Shown: in pieces, positions 28,939 through 39,359 of the stretch
How the letters are laid out: the number at the start of each line of letters is the position of its first letter
Numbering within the stretch: position 1 is the stretch's first letter
NCBI GenBank assembly: GCA_024277205.1
Contig: JAJRVP010000005.1
Coordinates: 1 to 64,000, forward strand
Reading direction: 5' to 3'
DNA length: 64,000 bases
From: an archaeon
Lineage (GTDB): Archaea > Nanobdellota > Nanobdellia > CSSed11-243R1
Translations under genes and position numbers: made by a program
Notes under the pieces: generated by a model
What the model was told of the DNA's origin: nothing
Database searches by the model: none
The model's input: the letters and a program-made list of their open reading frames with translations, nothing else

Positions 28939-30616
28939 TCCAACACCAATCTCCTGTTGGTATTCCTAAGAAATTATCAGTATAATTGTTTTCAGTATAT
29001 TCTGTTGTTTGTAAAAGGGCCTTAGCAGCAATATAATTATCTCCTTTACAATCTAGATTTGTAATTTGACTATTTTCGATATTACATGGAAGGGTTACTT
29101 GAGTAAACCAACATTTTCCTTCAAATGAACCTTCAACTTGGTGAGCAATGAGTCTTGGACGTGATGTGAAGGTTATGCTCTTCAGTATTGGTGTCTGACT
29201 TGTATCTGTTGTTTTTAACATTGCTTTAAAAAATATATTTCTACCTTCAATTAAATCAATTGTTCCTGTATTATCTTTATCGCCAAATGGAGAATCTTGC
29301 CACTCAGTATTGCTCCACCCAGCTATTGTATCTGTTTCATACTGAATGCTAATATCAGTAATTCCAGGGGAAACCTCTTCTTCCCATTCTACTTTTGTCC
29401 AATTAACATCCCTTGGAAGATTTCCAATTGCTTGAGATTCATATTCACCCGTAAAATAAGATTGGATAACTACATCACCAGCACATTCCCACTCTCCCAC
29501 ATCATTAACTAGCCAATTCCCACAAGAAGTACCATCTCCATCTGAATCACAAGTAATCTTATTCCCATCCTCATCATAACACCCATTATCATCACAATGA
29601 TCAATAACATCTTCAAAACCAGGTGGCACCTCTGAAATAGCACATTTTGTTCCTACACAAAATCCAGATAAACAACAATCAGATATAGTACAAGATCCCC
29701 CATTCTGTTCTTTTGGTTTAAAAAAGTAACATACTTGGTCTGCACCAGGTGTCAATGCATTACCATCTTTATCATAACAATATCCTGTATAACTACCACT
29801 AAGACAATATCCATTTGGTGGATTAGGATTATTGCACTGTCCAAATTCATAGCCACTATTTGTAGCTTGTATATTGCAACAATTCTCATCACATGTTGAA
29901 CATTCTCCACAATTAAACCAACCAATGTTTATTATTCGTTGAATGTCTGATGTTTGCATTAAACAAGTACAAAATGGGACCCAACAACCACTACTTTCTC
30001 CAAAACATTGTTTTTCACAACAATCTCCTCTACAAACAAATCCCCCACATTCAGGTAGAGCAACACAGGAGTATGTGGTTCCATCTGATGTAGAACAATA
30101 TTCATTACCACCACAACCACAATCTTCCCAGCAACCCATACAGTTTTCTCCATTTGCCTCTTCGCAGATACCATCTCTATCACAAACATATCCACATAAC
30201 AAATCATCTACTTCATCACAATCATTTCTATTTGCACAACAAACTTTTCCTTCTGTGCAAATACAATCATTTGGGGAGTTACCACAATTTTCGCCTCTAT
30301 TCATGTCACAACTACCATCACCTCTGCAGAAATAGCTATCACTACTTTGAGTACATGTTGAACCAGATGGACATCCACAATCTGCAGAACAGGTGTTACA
30401 ATTTTCAAATATATCGCATAAACCATTTCCGCAGCAATCGCCACAATCATCTGGACATAACAAGCAACTCTCAGAATCGCCACATACGTCATCTCCACAA
30501 GTAGAATCATCATCGCTAGCGATGGGATTAGCAATGCTAATTGTTAGAAAAATTACTACAAAAAACAATATTCCAAAAATTATCTTTCTTTGATTCATCA
30601 TTATCATCCTTGACAA
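28931..30616 (-). CDS. cysteine-rich secreted protein with repeated CGNGxCxxxExCxxCxxDCG motifs
   Basis: CGDDVCGDSESCLLCPDDCGDCCGNGLCDIFENCNTCSADCGC... Confidence 0.7.
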   Translation of the reverse strand: MSRMIMMNQRKIIFGILFFVVIFLTISIANPIASDDDSTCGDDVCGDSESCLLCPDDCGDCCGNGLCDIFENCNTCSADCGCPSGSTCTQSSDSYFCRGDGSCDMNRGENCGNSPNDCICTEGKVCCANRNDCDEVDDLLCGYVCDRDGICEEANGENCMGCWEDCGCGGNEYCSTSDGTTYSCVALPECGGFVCRGDCCEKQCFGESSGCWVPFCTCLMQTSDIQRIINIGWFNCGECSTCDENCCNIQATNSGYEFGQCNNPNPPNGYCLSGSYTGYCYDKDGNALTPGADQVCYFFKPKEQNGGSCTISDCCLSGFCVGTKCAISEVPPGFEDVIDHCDDNGCYDEDGNKITCDSDGDGTSCGNWLVNDVGEWECAGDVVIQSYFTGEYESQAIGNLPRDVNWTKVEWEEEVSPGITDISIQYETDTIAGWSNTEWQDSPFGDKDNTGTIDLIEGRNIFFKAMLKTTDTSQTPILKSITFTSRPRLIAHQVEGSFEGKCWFTQVTLPCNIENSQITNLDCKGDNYIAAKALLQTTEYTENNYTDNFLGIPTGDWCWNG

Positions 30617-31977
30617 ATAGTTTCTTCCAAAGTTAAATAGGGGGGTATTCTATCTGTTGTTAAGTTAGTTGAGGACCCACTTGTGAAATCAGTTACAACG
30701 TAAGTTGGATAATACTGAACAGTATCATCATTCTCGATATTAGCATCTGGGTTTCCAAAATAGGCGTAATATTCAACTTTTGCACCATCAGAAAGGCTGT
30801 CAACAACAAATTCAACAACAGCATAAGTACAATAACCATCTTCATCTGTTTCATAAGATAAAACATTTCTTTCAAGAGGAATATTATCTGAGGTTGTAAT
30901 AACAATCTCTTTTTCACAATCTGTTATGTTTACATCATATCCAAGATAATCATCACTTAAATTTAATTCAACAAGGGCTGTTTCACTTGTAATATCTGTC
31001 CCAACATCGTTTTCTAATTCAATTGTAACTCTATACTTCCACTCTTCGCTATACCACCCACTTGGCTGTTTGGATCTATCAGATTCTATTGTAAAAAGGC
31101 AATCGTCTCCACCGCTATCTTTCATCATAACTTCTCTTCCTTCTTTGTTTGTCATTGATAATGAAACTGTTGCAGTTGGACATAATTCTAAAACATCATC
31201 ACCTGTAATTGAAACTGTGGTTGTTGTTAATGGAATACTTCCATCAAAATCAACACTCAAAATACTGATATTCACTTCCTTCTCAGGGGGAGATACGCAA
31301 AAATCATAACTCTCTTTGAATGAACTTGGTTTATCTTCTCCTTTAAAATATGTTTTTGAATTTGGGTCTTTATCTGCTGTTAAATTGATCTCAATTTCTC
31401 CGTGACAGGGGGTTTGTTGTGGTTTTGTAATAATAAATCTACCTGTGTTTCCATAACTAAACATATAATCTGTGGTATTTTGAACTATTATACTCTCAAA
31501 AATAACTCCATCCCTCTCTCTTTTTTCAGTCATATAAAGAAGTATTTGAGAGGGGACATTTCCCTCATATCTAAAATCCACAATCCATTTTGAATAATTG
31601 AGGTCTTCCATATATTCAGATTCACAGCTTTGTTTACAGGATTCACAATTAGATTGTATGTCTGCTGAACAATAATCACAATTTTCATTTTTAGGATGTG
31701 CGTCACAACTGTGAATCTCTTCACATTTTTCTTTGCAACTTGATTGATTAATTGTTTCTTGAGTAACATCAAGAATAATGATCTTTCCAGGGGTTGAATA
31801 ATGTGGTTTTCCAATCAAACTTGAAACTGTGAAGTTCACACCCAAATCTTCTGCAAAAGATTTATACGATAAAAAAATTCCAAGGAATAACATTGCAACT
31901 GCAATTCCACTTATAATTAATACTAGCATTACTCCTGTTATTGCTTTCTTGTTCATTTCTTTTTTAAACTTCCTCAT
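30604..31977 (-). CDS. membrane-anchored pilus-locus protein with beta-rich ectodomain
   Basis: NKKAITGVMLVLIISGIAVAMLFLGIFLS; VEYYAYFGNPDAN-type ectodomain. Confidence 0.5.
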   Translation of the reverse strand: MRKFKKEMNKKAITGVMLVLIISGIAVAMLFLGIFLSYKSFAEDLGVNFTVSSLIGKPHYSTPGKIIILDVTQETINQSSCKEKCEEIHSCDAHPKNENCDYCSADIQSNCESCKQSCESEYMEDLNYSKWIVDFRYEGNVPSQILLYMTEKRERDGVIFESIIVQNTTDYMFSYGNTGRFIITKPQQTPCHGEIEINLTADKDPNSKTYFKGEDKPSSFKESYDFCVSPPEKEVNISILSVDFDGSIPLTTTTVSITGDDVLELCPTATVSLSMTNKEGREVMMKDSGGDDCLFTIESDRSKQPSGWYSEEWKYRVTIELENDVGTDITSETALVELNLSDDYLGYDVNITDCEKEIVITTSDNIPLERNVLSYETDEDGYCTYAVVEFVVDSLSDGAKVEYYAYFGNPDANIENDDTVQYYPTYVVTDFTSGSSTNLTTDRIPPYLTLEETICQG

Positions 31978-34019
31978 GCAAATTCACCAAGTGCAATTGC
32001 AACTTTTGCCATTCCAGCAAACGCAATTGTTACTCCTAATGCTATAAAGAAATAAATAATTATTGAAATAATTAGTGCTTTTTGAATAGAATCCAACTCT
32101 TGGATTCTATCATCGCCAAATTCTATTTTACTTGCTAAAATTGTTGATATAACTACAATTTCAATAAGATAAATTCCTACAACAATTTGAAAAATTGGCA
32201 AGGGTATTGTATTTGACATCTCAAAAAACCCAAATGCCATTGAACCCCCTAAACCTGCGCCACCAACAGTTCCTGGAACTTCTGCTGCTGAGGTTGCTGC
32301 TGATATTTTCTCACCCAATACTGAAAGAATAATTAATATCATTGATGTCAAACCAACAATAATTCCTGAAATCAAAGGTGCGATAAAAGAAGATTGAAAC
32401 TTTAGAGTTGAAAGAGTTTCTGAAAGAACATCTCTTATTTTTTCTTCAATTCTATGTACTGATTGGAGATAGTGTGCAATGTGCATTAATGAAGCTGCTG
32501 CAACTTCTTCAGATTCTTTTGTGGATTCAATAAAAATCTTCATAACACTTTTTATTAAAGAAGATGGGTACATTACAATAGCGCCATATTTAGAATCAAA
32601 AATTGCTCTTTTTAGGTCCATGCCAAGTTTGGACATGTTGTCTGCAATTCTTTTAATAAATAAAGCCACATTTGATTCTTTCATGGTTGCTGCTGTTTTA
32701 AGCATTGCAATTTCTGCTGGAACACCTTCTGATAATCTGTTTCCTATTTGGAAAACAGCATATGTGAAATCTCTTTCAACACCTTTTATGTCCTTCCTTA
32801 GTTTTACTCTTATTCCTGAAGCTAATTTTGCATAAACAGCAATTCCCATTCCTATTGCCAAAATTAAAAATAATGAAAACAAAACATCATTCTCGCTTGG
32901 AACAGGACTTCTCATAAAAATCAAATACCAAACAAATGGGATTACGAGGACAAAAAAAGTTAATGCTGCTGGTATTGCTGCATGAACTGGTTTACCAAAT
33001 AGATAAAAATGGTCTTTTGGAGGAACAAGAGGGTGTCCTTCGAGATTTATTTGTGGAAATGCTGTTGGTCTTGTTGAAAGTATTTGCATTATCATTAATA
33101 TAACTGCTAATGGAAGAAGTATATCATAAAAAACAAAAAGTGATGATGGGGTTAAAAGATTTGCAAGAAATGCACCAATCAATGGGAGCATGACAAGTCC
33201 CATTATTGGAAGTGTTATACCCAGCATAAAAACTGCGGAGATTGGGGTTCTTAAATCATTTACATAATGAACCATCATCTCATATGTTCCATCAAGAATT
33301 CTTTTTAATGCTTGGTCAAGCATATTAATTCTTCTTTCTTCGCTAATTTGGACTAATGATGTTTCAATTAAATATATAGAATCCACAAATGCCTCATTAT
33401 ACTCTTTCCATTGTTTTAAATAAGCATTAAGTGCTTCTTGAATGTCTGCATACTTTTTTGCAGAAACATCCCAAAGCATTTTTCTAAAATCCATGCCAAG
33501 CGGACCTTCAAGATTATCTGCTGCAAATCTTACTGCTGCTTCAAGATTAGAAACTGTTTTCATGTATATTACAATATACAAAACTGAAAGTATAACTTCA
33601 GTAGATGCTTTTGCCCTTCTTATCTGAACAAGTTTTTGAGGGTAATCTTTTAGATAAAAAAATGCAAATAAACCAAGTGCTATTAGAGCAATACCAAACA
33701 TTAATGAAATTATAAAAAAGAAAACACCAAATACTATTGCTGCTACAAATGTAAGAATTGCAAGGGACATTGCATCTTCTGCGGTGACAGCATAGTTAAA
33801 GGATTTGAAAATATTATCTATCTCTGCTTTTTTGTCTGGGGGGACAGGGTATTTAAATATCTTTCCAGCAAACTGGGCAAGTTTTTCATAAAGCATTGTG
33901 GCTTTTGTTTTTTCAGAAATAAAAATTCTGTATTCCCTAGTCAAAAGTTCTTCTGAGAGTTCCCCTTGCTCTGCTTTATATTGTTCATAAAGCTTACGAG
34001 CAATTTCTTTTTCCCTCAT
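31974..34019 (-). CDS. FlaJ/TadC (GspF)-type pilus/archaellum assembly membrane protein
   Basis: 681 aa, two GspF-like halves with paired TM clusters, adjacent to the ATPase. Confidence 0.8.
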   Translation of the reverse strand: MREKEIARKLYEQYKAEQGELSEELLTREYRIFISEKTKATMLYEKLAQFAGKIFKYPVPPDKKAEIDNIFKSFNYAVTAEDAMSLAILTFVAAIVFGVFFFIISLMFGIALIALGLFAFFYLKDYPQKLVQIRRAKASTEVILSVLYIVIYMKTVSNLEAAVRFAADNLEGPLGMDFRKMLWDVSAKKYADIQEALNAYLKQWKEYNEAFVDSIYLIETSLVQISEERRINMLDQALKRILDGTYEMMVHYVNDLRTPISAVFMLGITLPIMGLVMLPLIGAFLANLLTPSSLFVFYDILLPLAVILMIMQILSTRPTAFPQINLEGHPLVPPKDHFYLFGKPVHAAIPAALTFFVLVIPFVWYLIFMRSPVPSENDVLFSLFLILAIGMGIAVYAKLASGIRVKLRKDIKGVERDFTYAVFQIGNRLSEGVPAEIAMLKTAATMKESNVALFIKRIADNMSKLGMDLKRAIFDSKYGAIVMYPSSLIKSVMKIFIESTKESEEVAAASLMHIAHYLQSVHRIEEKIRDVLSETLSTLKFQSSFIAPLISGIIVGLTSMILIILSVLGEKISAATSAAEVPGTVGGAGLGGSMAFGFFEMSNTIPLPIFQIVVGIYLIEIVVISTILASKIEFGDDRIQELDSIQKALIISIIIYFFIALGVTIAFAGMAKVAIALGEFA

Positions 34020-36346
34020 TATGTCTCTCCTTTTTTAATTCTTGATTTTAACCAAACTTCAAATTCTCTTAGAACTTCTTTTGATTCAGGATATCCTGTT
34101 TCCTCTCTTAAATTATCAAATATTCTATGAAATATATCATTTGCTTCAACAACAAAGTCAGCTTCTAAAAGTCCATTTGGTCCTGTTATTCTGCCTGTTT
34201 TTTCAGCATACTTTCTCAACATATCTTTTATTTCTCCACGCAAAACAATGTTGTCCCAAACTAAATCCCATTTACCAACCCATGCTCTTACTTTTGATGC
34301 AATTGATTTTACAACTTCGCTTTCACCTTCAATCAAATCTCTTGTTGGTACAATTTTATCTTCTTTTGCATCATACTCCATTAAATTCATAAATCCCCCT
34401 TCTTTAAGAGGGTCTTCTTCCCAAGTTTTTCTTATTTCTGTTATGTGAGTTGTTCTTCTTATCTCTCTCATCTGGTCTGGGGTTCTAAGTTTTCCTGCAA
34501 CCACAACTATATCTGTTGCTTTGAAACTTGTTCTTGGAACGCCCAAATCATTTACAACTCTATCAAATACACCATATGGAGAATCTCCATGTATTGTACC
34601 TGCTACAACATTTGCAAGAGCACCAACCCTCATAGCTTCATAAAGCGCTCTTGCTTCTGTGCTTCTTACTTCACCCACAATCAACGCAGAGTCTCCTAAA
34701 CGAAGAGATGTCCTTATGCCATCCTCTGCAGAAAGTTCTGCTTTTTCTCCAACAATTGCTGAACGTACTTTCATTGGAAGGATATTATATCCTATATTTC
34801 TCATGTAATTAACTGGAAGTTCAAGTGTATCTTCAACAGTAATAATTCTAAACTTTCGCATTATTTCAACCATTAATGCACCCAACAAGGAGGTTTTACC
34901 AGCACCTCTTGTTCCTGCGATGAGCATTGAACGTGCACCATCAATTAAAAATGAAAGAAGTCCTGCTGCTTCTTTTGAAAGCGTTTTATAGTGTATGAAT
35001 AAAGGTAGTGTCCATGGTCTTTCTCTATGCTGTCTAAATGCAAAAGAATATCCCCCGGGACTTAATGGATTCTGAATTATTGCGGTTCTTGCTCTTGCAA
35101 CATTTGGGATAAATAATTCGGTATCAAGAACAGGATTTGCTTCATCTAAGGGTCTTCCTGAAATCATTCTAAATCTTGATGCCCATGAATCTGCTTCTCT
35201 TCTTTGAGGAATAATATTAGTTTCACATTCGCCATATTCTGCATGCTTTATGTAAATTGGTAAAGTTCCAATTGGTGCATTGATGTATATGTCCTCAACT
35301 TTTGGGTCGCTAAGAAGAACTTCAATCATTCCAAAACCAACAGTAAGTCTTACAAGAAGTTTTGCGAGCCTTTCTACTTTAGTATATGAAATTTTGATTC
35401 CTTTGTTTTTTGCAACTTGGGTAATCAAATCTTTTGCTATGTTAAAAAATATCGAACGCATTCTTTCTGGGTCAATAAATTCTTCTTCTTTTGGCTTGTA
35501 TCTGGATATAATCTGTCTTGCTTCATCAAGCAAAACATATTCATCCTCTGCTAATTGAAACTCTGGGGATAGAACATGGTATCTTAATCTAACTTGATTT
35601 GGGAGTTTTAAAATAGAAACTGTTGATTTCAGCTCTTTGCCAATTGTATATGTTGCTATTTCTTCAGCCATTGTTGGTGGTTCTGCTTGCAATCTAGTAA
35701 ACATAAAATTTGGACGTATTAGTGGCTCAAAGAATTTAAAATATATGTCCCTGTTCCCAACTTTATATCCTGGTAAATATGGTTTGGCAAGTTTGATTAA
35801 CTCTGTTTTTTCAAGTCTTTCTATGATTTCATCAAGAACAGCTATAAATTTTTGTAAACATTTTTTATATTTTGATTCATAAAGTTCCATCTGTGCCTTT
35901 TTTTCTCTCTTAATCCTTATTGCTGAAACATAAGCACCAACAGGGTCTCTTTTTAGTTGCTCCATTACAATTCTGCGTATGGTATGCAAAAGTTCTGGAT
36001 AAAATTTTTGGCAATCTGGAGAGTCCAATCCAATTGATTCTTTTTTTAATATCTCCCTTTGTTTGATTAAATAAACATAAACAGAAGCAATTTCATTCAA
36101 AAATTTAACTTGTTCAAAGGGATATATGTAATTTCTTTCTGCTTGGTAAGTTATTGTTGTAACTGCACCGGTTTCGATAAGAAGGTTAATTGTTTTTTCC
36201 ATGCATTCTCCGCTATCTTCTAGAGATGGGTAAAATGGACAACCAATTGTATTGATTACAAGATTTATCTCACCACCTTCTCTAACTATTTCATAATCAA
36301 AACACTTTTTTTCTTGTTTTACCATGCTCAACCTCACCAAAGGCAT
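34019..36346 (-). CDS. FlaI/GspE-type secretion ATPase
   Basis: Walker A SMLIAGTRGAGKTSLLGALMVE; EDTLELPVNYMRNIGYNI; Walker B-like SALIVGEVRSTEARALYEAMRVG. Confidence 0.92.
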   Translation of the reverse strand: MPLVRLSMVKQEKKCFDYEIVREGGEINLVINTIGCPFYPSLEDSGECMEKTINLLIETGAVTTITYQAERNYIYPFEQVKFLNEIASVYVYLIKQREILKKESIGLDSPDCQKFYPELLHTIRRIVMEQLKRDPVGAYVSAIRIKREKKAQMELYESKYKKCLQKFIAVLDEIIERLEKTELIKLAKPYLPGYKVGNRDIYFKFFEPLIRPNFMFTRLQAEPPTMAEEIATYTIGKELKSTVSILKLPNQVRLRYHVLSPEFQLAEDEYVLLDEARQIISRYKPKEEEFIDPERMRSIFFNIAKDLITQVAKNKGIKISYTKVERLAKLLVRLTVGFGMIEVLLSDPKVEDIYINAPIGTLPIYIKHAEYGECETNIIPQRREADSWASRFRMISGRPLDEANPVLDTELFIPNVARARTAIIQNPLSPGGYSFAFRQHRERPWTLPLFIHYKTLSKEAAGLLSFLIDGARSMLIAGTRGAGKTSLLGALMVEIMRKFRIITVEDTLELPVNYMRNIGYNILPMKVRSAIVGEKAELSAEDGIRTSLRLGDSALIVGEVRSTEARALYEAMRVGALANVVAGTIHGDSPYGVFDRVVNDLGVPRTSFKATDIVVVAGKLRTPDQMREIRRTTHITEIRKTWEEDPLKEGGFMNLMEYDAKEDKIVPTRDLIEGESEVVKSIASKVRAWVGKWDLVWDNIVLRGEIKDMLRKYAEKTGRITGPNGLLEADFVVEANDIFHRIFDNLREETGYPESKEVLREFEVWLKSRIKKGET

Positions 36347-36432
36347 TATTTTTTTAACATATTTATATTAACACTAAGATATTAAATAGTTAATTATATA
36401 ATCTTAATTAGTATTTTTAAAAAGGAGAGAAA

Positions 36433-36840
36433 ATGGCAAATTTATTAGGTAAACCCCAACAAAAAACACAACCACAACCTGAAATTTCAAATATTTTAAA
36501 AAAAATAGGGCAGCTTAGTGAAAGAACTCGTCTTCTCGAAGAAAGAATGAAGCAAACAAGAAGCAAAATACAAGTTTTAGACGAAACATTTTCAGCTAAA
36601 ATAAACGATTTAAGGGATGCAACAAACAATTTTCAAAATCAATTAATCTCATTGCGTAAAGAATTAAGTGAAACAAAAGAACTTTTAAGAAGAGTTGTGA
36701 AAGAACTTGGTTCTACTGCAAAATTGAGTGATGTAAAAGTTTTAGAAAAATACATAAATATGATTGACATTACAAGACTTATAACAAAAGAAGATGTTGA
36801 AAAAATTGTTGAAGAAAAATTAAAAAAGAAAAAAAGTTGA
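36433..36840 (+). CDS. coiled-coil protein divergent from the ATPase
   Basis: 135 aa heptad-like charged sequence. Confidence 0.5.
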   Translation: MANLLGKPQQKTQPQPEISNILKKIGQLSERTRLLEERMKQTRSKIQVLDETFSAKINDLRDATNNFQNQLISLRKELSETKELLRRVVKELGSTAKLSDVKVLEKYINMIDITRLITKEDVEKIVEEKLKKKKS

Positions 36841-36841
36841 G

Positions 36842-37600
36842 GTGAAAAATTTGGCTTTTAGATTACCATTCGGCAAAAAGAAAGAAGAAGCTCTTCCTGA
36901 GATGCCTGAAACTACAATTCCTGTTTCACAAGTTCTTAGTATGAGGGCGCAAGGCATGACAAATTCTCAAATTGCAAATCAGCTTAGGGCGCAAGGATTT
37001 ACATTAAGTCAGATAAGAGATGCTATTGCTCAAGCAGATATAAAAAGTGCTGTTGTACCTACAGGAATGCCTCAACAACCAATGCAAGAAATGCCAGAGA
37101 TGCCACCTATGCCAGAATTACCACCAATGCCGCAAGAACAACAAATGCCTGGCCTTCCAGAGATGCCACCTGTTCCTGAGATGCCTCCAATGCCAGGAGT
37201 TCCAAGTACACCACCAATGCCTAGTCCTACTCAAAAACCTGTTCTTCCAAAAGGGGCAGTAGGTATGGATGAATTAGTAGAGGAATTACAAAGAATAATC
37301 GAGAACATTATTGAAGAAAAATGGAAAGAAGTTGAACAAAAACTATCTGGGTTGAATGCTTGGAAAGCAAAAATAGAAGAAAAAGTTAATAATCTTGACT
37401 CAAAAGTTTCTGAATTAGACTCAAGAATTGATGATTTCTCTAAGACACTAGTATCGAAAACAGAAGAGTATAAAGACACGATGGGTGAAGTAAGCACACA
37501 AATGGAAGCAATTGAAAAGCTCATGGGTAAGTTAGTACCAAGTTTAGCAGAGGAAATAAAAGAATTAAGAAGTGTTGTTGAAAAAATGAAAAAGAAATAA
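36842..37600 (+). CDS. coiled-coil protein with Met/Pro-rich linker
   Basis: MPQQPMQEMPEMPPMPELPPMPQEQQMPGLPEMPPVPEMPPMPG then a long coiled coil. Confidence 0.55.
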   Translation: MKNLAFRLPFGKKKEEALPEMPETTIPVSQVLSMRAQGMTNSQIANQLRAQGFTLSQIRDAIAQADIKSAVVPTGMPQQPMQEMPEMPPMPELPPMPQEQQMPGLPEMPPVPEMPPMPGVPSTPPMPSPTQKPVLPKGAVGMDELVEELQRIIENIIEEKWKEVEQKLSGLNAWKAKIEEKVNNLDSKVSELDSRIDDFSKTLVSKTEEYKDTMGEVSTQMEAIEKLMGKLVPSLAEEIKELRSVVEKMKKK

Positions 37601-37611
37601 TCTCTTCCTTA

Positions 37612-37642
37612 GAAACTTTTAAGAAAAGTTTCATCAAAAAAA
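37612..37642 (+). repeat. arm-loop-arm-spacer-arm element, family 1
   Basis: gaaaCTTTT-aag-AAAAG-tttcatc-AAAAAAAG, between convergent genes. Confidence 0.5.
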
Positions 37643-37649
37643 GAAAGAA

Positions 37650-38240
37650 TTAGCTTTTAGGTACATAGACTACGAAGAATGTAGCAATTGCTAAAAGCCC
37701 CAATAATACTATCGCACCTAAAACTTTTGGATGGGAAATCATGCATGCTACTGCCCTTCCACCACTAATTGCTGTAAAATCGCATGTTGCTTGAGATGCG
37801 GGTGTGTATTCTGCAGTTACTGTCACATTCCCTTCAGCTGCCGCTCCAGCTCCTGCTTCATAAAGTCCACTCCCAAACATCTGCCCCATTACATAAAATA
37901 CAAATATTAAACTTACTATCACTAATAAAGCAATTATAAATTTGCTTTTGAGCACATCTTCAACCCTTAATCCGAAAAATAAGAATATCATTAACATAAA
38001 AAATACTATTATAAACAATGTTGCCATGAATGGTGCTAAATTCATTAAAAATTTACCAGCACCAGAAAGTGCCACAATTAATGCGATTGCAAAAGATATG
38101 ACTGCATTAATATTTGCATCTTCTGTTAAAAATTTTGTTTTAAGCAAAATTGCATATGTTACTGCAAATACTAATAAAAATGGTAGGAAAAAGTCAAATA
38201 TGTCTGAAAAAAATCCTAATGTTTCGAGTAATGTTGCCAT
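37650..38240 (-). CDS. multi-pass membrane protein (paralogue group 1)
   Basis: ETLGFFSDIFDFFLPFLLVFAVTYAILLKTKFL; parallels 38829-39359. Confidence 0.5.
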   Translation of the reverse strand: MATLLETLGFFSDIFDFFLPFLLVFAVTYAILLKTKFLTEDANINAVISFAIALIVALSGAGKFLMNLAPFMATLFIIVFFMLMIFLFFGLRVEDVLKSKFIIALLVIVSLIFVFYVMGQMFGSGLYEAGAGAAAEGNVTVTAEYTPASQATCDFTAISGGRAVACMISHPKVLGAIVLLGLLAIATFFVVYVPKS

Positions 38241-38250
38241 TTTATATCAC

Positions 38251-38835
38251 CTATTTCCATCCCTTGCCAAATATCCATTTTGGGAGTTTTAAATAATCTT
38301 TTTCTGGTTTTTTAGTTCCAACAATTGCCCAAATTATGCCAATAACAATTATAGCAGCCATAATCATCGCCACATCATCATCTGAAATAGAAACTCCTGT
38401 ACCCTCTGAAATATATCCTGCTGCTGAAAGTTCTGGTGCAACAGCAGAGTATGTCAAAAATATTACAATTATAAATGCGACAATTGCAATAAATGGTGCT
38501 GCTCTTAATCCACCTTCAAATGCATCTGGTGAAAGGAATGCAATTACCATTAGCAATCCTAAAATTGCCATAATTGCAATGCCTATGTTTGGGAAAAGTT
38601 TTGCAATTATAATTGTTGCAAATGCACTGCTTGCCACAAAATAAGAGATTACTGCAGCTACAATGAATGCAATTCCTCTTGATTCTTTAAATAAGGGAAG
38701 TAATTGCAACAATAGGTATATTATACCAAATGAAATCAAAAGGGTTGCCCAAAAATAAACAGGATCTATGCCTATTGGAACAAATCCTTGTAATAGTTTA
38801 CCCATACTTGATAATATACCTGAAATTGTTACCAT
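38251..38835 (-). CDS. multi-pass membrane protein
   Basis: 194 aa hydrophobic ORF, same operon. Confidence 0.5.
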   Translation of the reverse strand: MVTISGILSSMGKLLQGFVPIGIDPVYFWATLLISFGIIYLLLQLLPLFKESRGIAFIVAAVISYFVASSAFATIIIAKLFPNIGIAIMAILGLLMVIAFLSPDAFEGGLRAAPFIAIVAFIIVIFLTYSAVAPELSAAGYISEGTGVSISDDDVAMIMAAIIVIGIIWAIVGTKKPEKDYLKLPKWIFGKGWK

Positions 38836-39359
38836 TTTGATTCACCCTTTTTTCCTCCAGCTTTAACAACAATTGCAAAGGCACCAAAACCAATTATTAA
38901 CATTATGAGTAATGCTATGTCCTCCTCAGTTAAGAAACTTCCAGCTCCTGCTAGTGATTCATTTAATCCTAATCCGAAATATAGTCCTAATCCTAATGCG
39001 ATTACAACAAAAATAAGGGCTCCAGCTTTTACCCAATCGCTTTTAAACAATTCTCCTACATCTCCGCCATAAACCATTGCTGCGAGCATTAAAAATGCGA
39101 CAACAATTAGGGCAATAAAACCAACCCATGGTAAAAATCCTGCAACACCTTTTAATACCCAACTTGTGGTTGAAGCTATGAGGGCAATAACAAGGGCAAT
39201 AATTGCATTTATGTCTTTTCTTCCCTCTCCAAAAACTTGGGTTTTTTCAAGAGCACCATAAATTATTGCAAAAAATAGTATGAATGGTAGGAAAAAGTCA
39301 AAAAATCCTATTTCTCTTAAAGTTTGAATTCCGCCCAACATCAAAGATTCTTCAGTCAT
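38829..39359 (-). CDS. multi-pass membrane protein (paralogue group 1)
   Basis: TLREIGFFDFFLPFILFFAIIYGALEKTQVFGEGRKDINAIIALVIALI. Confidence 0.5.
   Translation of the reverse strand: MTEESLMLGGIQTLREIGFFDFFLPFILFFAIIYGALEKTQVFGEGRKDINAIIALVIALIASTTSWVLKGVAGFLPWVGFIALIVVAFLMLAAMVYGGDVGELFKSDWVKAGALIFVVIALGLGLYFGLGLNESLAGAGSFLTEEDIALLIMLIIGFGAFAIVVKAGGKKGESKW

Noticed and set aside
37077-37235. Met/Pro repeats as a tandem DNA repeat
   Set aside because: Period is irregular at DNA level; best seen as a low-complexity protein linker.
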